NCBI GenBank assembly: GCA_017503735.1
Contig: JAFVSN010000019.1
Coordinates: forward strand, 1 to 61,432
Direction of reading: 5' to 3'
Source of the DNA: Lachnospiraceae bacterium
GTDB lineage: Bacteria; Bacillota; Clostridia; Lachnospirales; Lachnospiraceae
DNA length: 61,432 nucleotides
The position numbers and the translations under genes were made by a program. Positions within the stretch are counted from its first letter, which is position 1. The number at the start of each line of letters is the position of its first letter. Positions 60,316 to 61,432 of this stretch are shown here, piece by piece. Below the pieces are notes generated by a model. That model saw only the letters and a list, made by a program, of their open reading frames with translations. It ran no database searches and was not told where the DNA came from.

Positions 60316-60670
60316 TACCATGAACTACACTATTTTTTCCTTCATCATGGTACAAAATTTATTCATTTCTGGTCTCTTACCATGATAAAACATCGTTTCA
60401 TCCGTTCTCATGGTAAGCGCACAAACACATTTCCATTTTTGTACCATGAACATTCCCCGTTTCGTTCCTTGTCATGGTAATATCAAAAACACGTTTCTTC
60501 TTTTGTACCATGAACACTTCCCGTTTCGTTCCTTGTCATGGTAATATCAAAAACACGTTTCTTCTTTTGTACCATGAACACTCCTCTTATCGTTCCTTAT
60601 CATGGTAATTTCAGAAACACACTTTTCCGTCGTACCATGATATTCTTTGCCGATACGCACTTTCATGGTA
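60316..60670. repeat. Six-unit array of ~64-bp hairpin repeats
   Basis: Six copies of TACCATGA - 21 to 23 bases - TCATGGTA start at 60316, 60378, 60442, 60506, 60570 and 60633, spaced 62-64 bp. Each can fold into an 8-bp stem. The inner units (60442-60607) are nearly identical over the whole 64 bp, including the spacers (ATATCAAAAACACGTTTCTT); the outer units have drifted. No reading frame is visible. The array fills the 565-bp gap between the XRE gene and purL. Confidence 0.9.
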
Positions 60671-60724
60671 ATTTACCAATATGTTAACACCACATTCCAC
60701 ATTAGAATAGCACATAACAGCAGA

Positions 60725-60759
60725 ACCGGGACCCTGCATCTCGCAAGGTCCCGGTCCTT
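60725..60759. terminator. Terminator after purL
   Basis: Perfect 9-bp arms ACCGGGACC / GGTCCCGGT (60725-60733 and 60747-60755). The T tract is better on the plus strand (CCTTTTATTC), so it may also end plus-strand transcripts from the repeat region. Confidence 0.75.
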
Positions 60760-60793
60760 TTATTCTTCTTATATTAAATTTCTTGCTTATCTC

Positions 60794-61432
60794 TTACTTA
60801 AAGTACTTCACACCGGAAGCAAAGATTCTCTGATCCTGGTCACCGTAGATGTTGACCGCTACGGAGTTACCGCGACGCTCGGAGTGAGCCATCTTACCGA
60901 GAACACGACCGTCCGGGCTGGTGATACCTTCGATTGCGAAGTAGGAGCCGTTCGGGTTGAAGTCTTCGTCCATGGTCGGATTGCCGTCAAGGTCAACGTA
61001 CTGGGTTGCAATCTGTCCGTTTGTGGCAAGCTTTTCGATCCACTCCTTGCTTGCTACGAAACGTCCTTCCCCGTGGGAAGCCGGGATTGCGTAAACGCCG
61101 CCAAGCTCTGCCTCCATGAGCCACGGAGACTTGTTGGTTACAACCTTGGTGTATACGGACTTGGAAATGTGACGTCCGATGCTGTTCATGGTAAGGGTCG
61201 GGCTATCCTCCTTCTGCGGAGTTACTTCACCGTACGGTACCAAACCAAGCTTGATAATTGCCTGGAAACCGTTACAGATACCGAGAACCAGACCGTCACG
61301 CTGCTTTAACATATCGTTTACCGCATCGGTAATCTTTGCGTTACGGAATGCGGTTGCGATGAACTTACCGGAACCGTCCGGCTCATCACCTGCGGAGAAA
61401 CCACCCGGGAACATGAGAATCTGTGCATTGCG
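60794..61432 (-). CDS. purL: Phosphoribosylformylglycinamidine synthase, C-terminal part (cut by window edge)
   Basis: 213 codons of the large-type PurL, which makes FGAM in purine synthesis using glutamine. Only the C-terminal class I glutamine amidotransferase domain is inside the window: PGGFSAGDEPDGSGKF, the nucleophile Cys in GLVLGICNGFQAIIKLG, ASHGEGRF, and near the end MAHSERRGNSVAVNIYG, then SGVKYF. The frame continues beyond base 61432, so the synthase domain is outside. Followed by the terminator at 60725-60759. Confidence 0.95.
   Translation of the reverse strand, partial: RNAQILMFPGGFSAGDEPDGSGKFIATAFRNAKITDAVNDMLKQRDGLVLGICNGFQAIIKLGLVPYGEVTPQKEDSPTLTMNSIGRHISKSVYTKVVTNKSPWLMEAELGGVYAIPASHGEGRFVASKEWIEKLATNGQIATQYVDLDGNPTMDEDFNPNGSYFAIEGITSPDGRVLGKMAHSERRGNSVAVNIYGDQDQRIFASGVKYFK

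Noticed and set aside
60316-60670. Possible CRISPR array
   Set aside because: The conserved part includes the intervals between hairpins, there are no unique spacers, the unit is about 64 bp with a loop-bearing palindrome, and no cas gene is present.
60647-61309. 220-codon plus-strand frame
   Set aside because: It runs antisense to purL, whose motifs are unmistakable; it has no ribosome site or recognisable family.

Overview
The window looks like a chromosomal segment of a Gram-positive, anaerobic Firmicute, most likely a Lachnospiraceae-type gut Clostridium. The evidence is the gatCAB operon, AGGAGG ribosome sites before almost every gene, sigma-A promoters with 17-18 bp spacers, PT-rich linkers behind lipoprotein or transmembrane anchors, InlB B-repeats, BspA-type leucine-rich repeats, GHKL/LytTR signalling and an AbiH gene. 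Both edges cut housekeeping genes: ilvC on the left and purL on the right.

Layout. 1-4750: ilvN-ilvC (branched-chain amino acids) and gatC-gatA-gatB (Gln/Asn-tRNA amidation). 4818-12652: signalling genes, namely a transmembrane Ser/Thr kinase with a small HTH-like partner, a chemoreceptor signalling domain fused to a sugar-binding-protein-like domain, and a HelD-type helicase fused to an orphan GH31 N-terminal domain. 12750-13500: an RNA-rich non-coding zone with a probable type I toxin-antitoxin pair and at least one more small RNA. 13594-17124: an LRR protein, rlmH and a two-gene ThrE-type exporter. 17183-25969: a cell-surface block with a roughly 2070-residue secreted protein (zinc-finger-like CxxC array plus InlB repeats), a lipoprotein and an Rpn-type nuclease. 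26039-34862: a ten- to twelve-gene divergent Tad/Flp-pilus-like operon (three degenerate TadZ/ParA-like proteins, CpaB-like, CpaF ATPase, TadB/C-like, several small pilin-like membrane proteins). 35020-45882: Ca2+-type P-ATPase, an orphan 64-residue gene, enolase, M32 carboxypeptidase, HAD phosphatase, beta-CASP hydrolase and an ABC-F ATPase. 45887-48960: accessory genes (DUF2442/DUF4160, XRE regulator with a large palindrome, AbiH). 49102-57146: a lipid-like operon with two acyl-adenylating enzymes, two PlsC acyltransferase modules (one fused to a HAD nucleotidase domain), a YdcF protein and a membrane-anchored helical-repeat protein. 57333-60670: a LytTR/GHKL two-component operon whose sensor is split over two proteins, an XRE regulator and a six-unit array of 64-bp hairpin repeats.

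Most promising for novelty: the split histidine kinase, the HelD-GH31N fusion, the secreted DnaJ-like CxxC protein beside a Tad-like locus with no recognisable prepilin peptidase, the type I toxin-antitoxin locus, the lipid-like operon with its HAD-PlsC fusion, and the 60316-60670 repeat array. Functions are read from motifs and context; no database search was possible.
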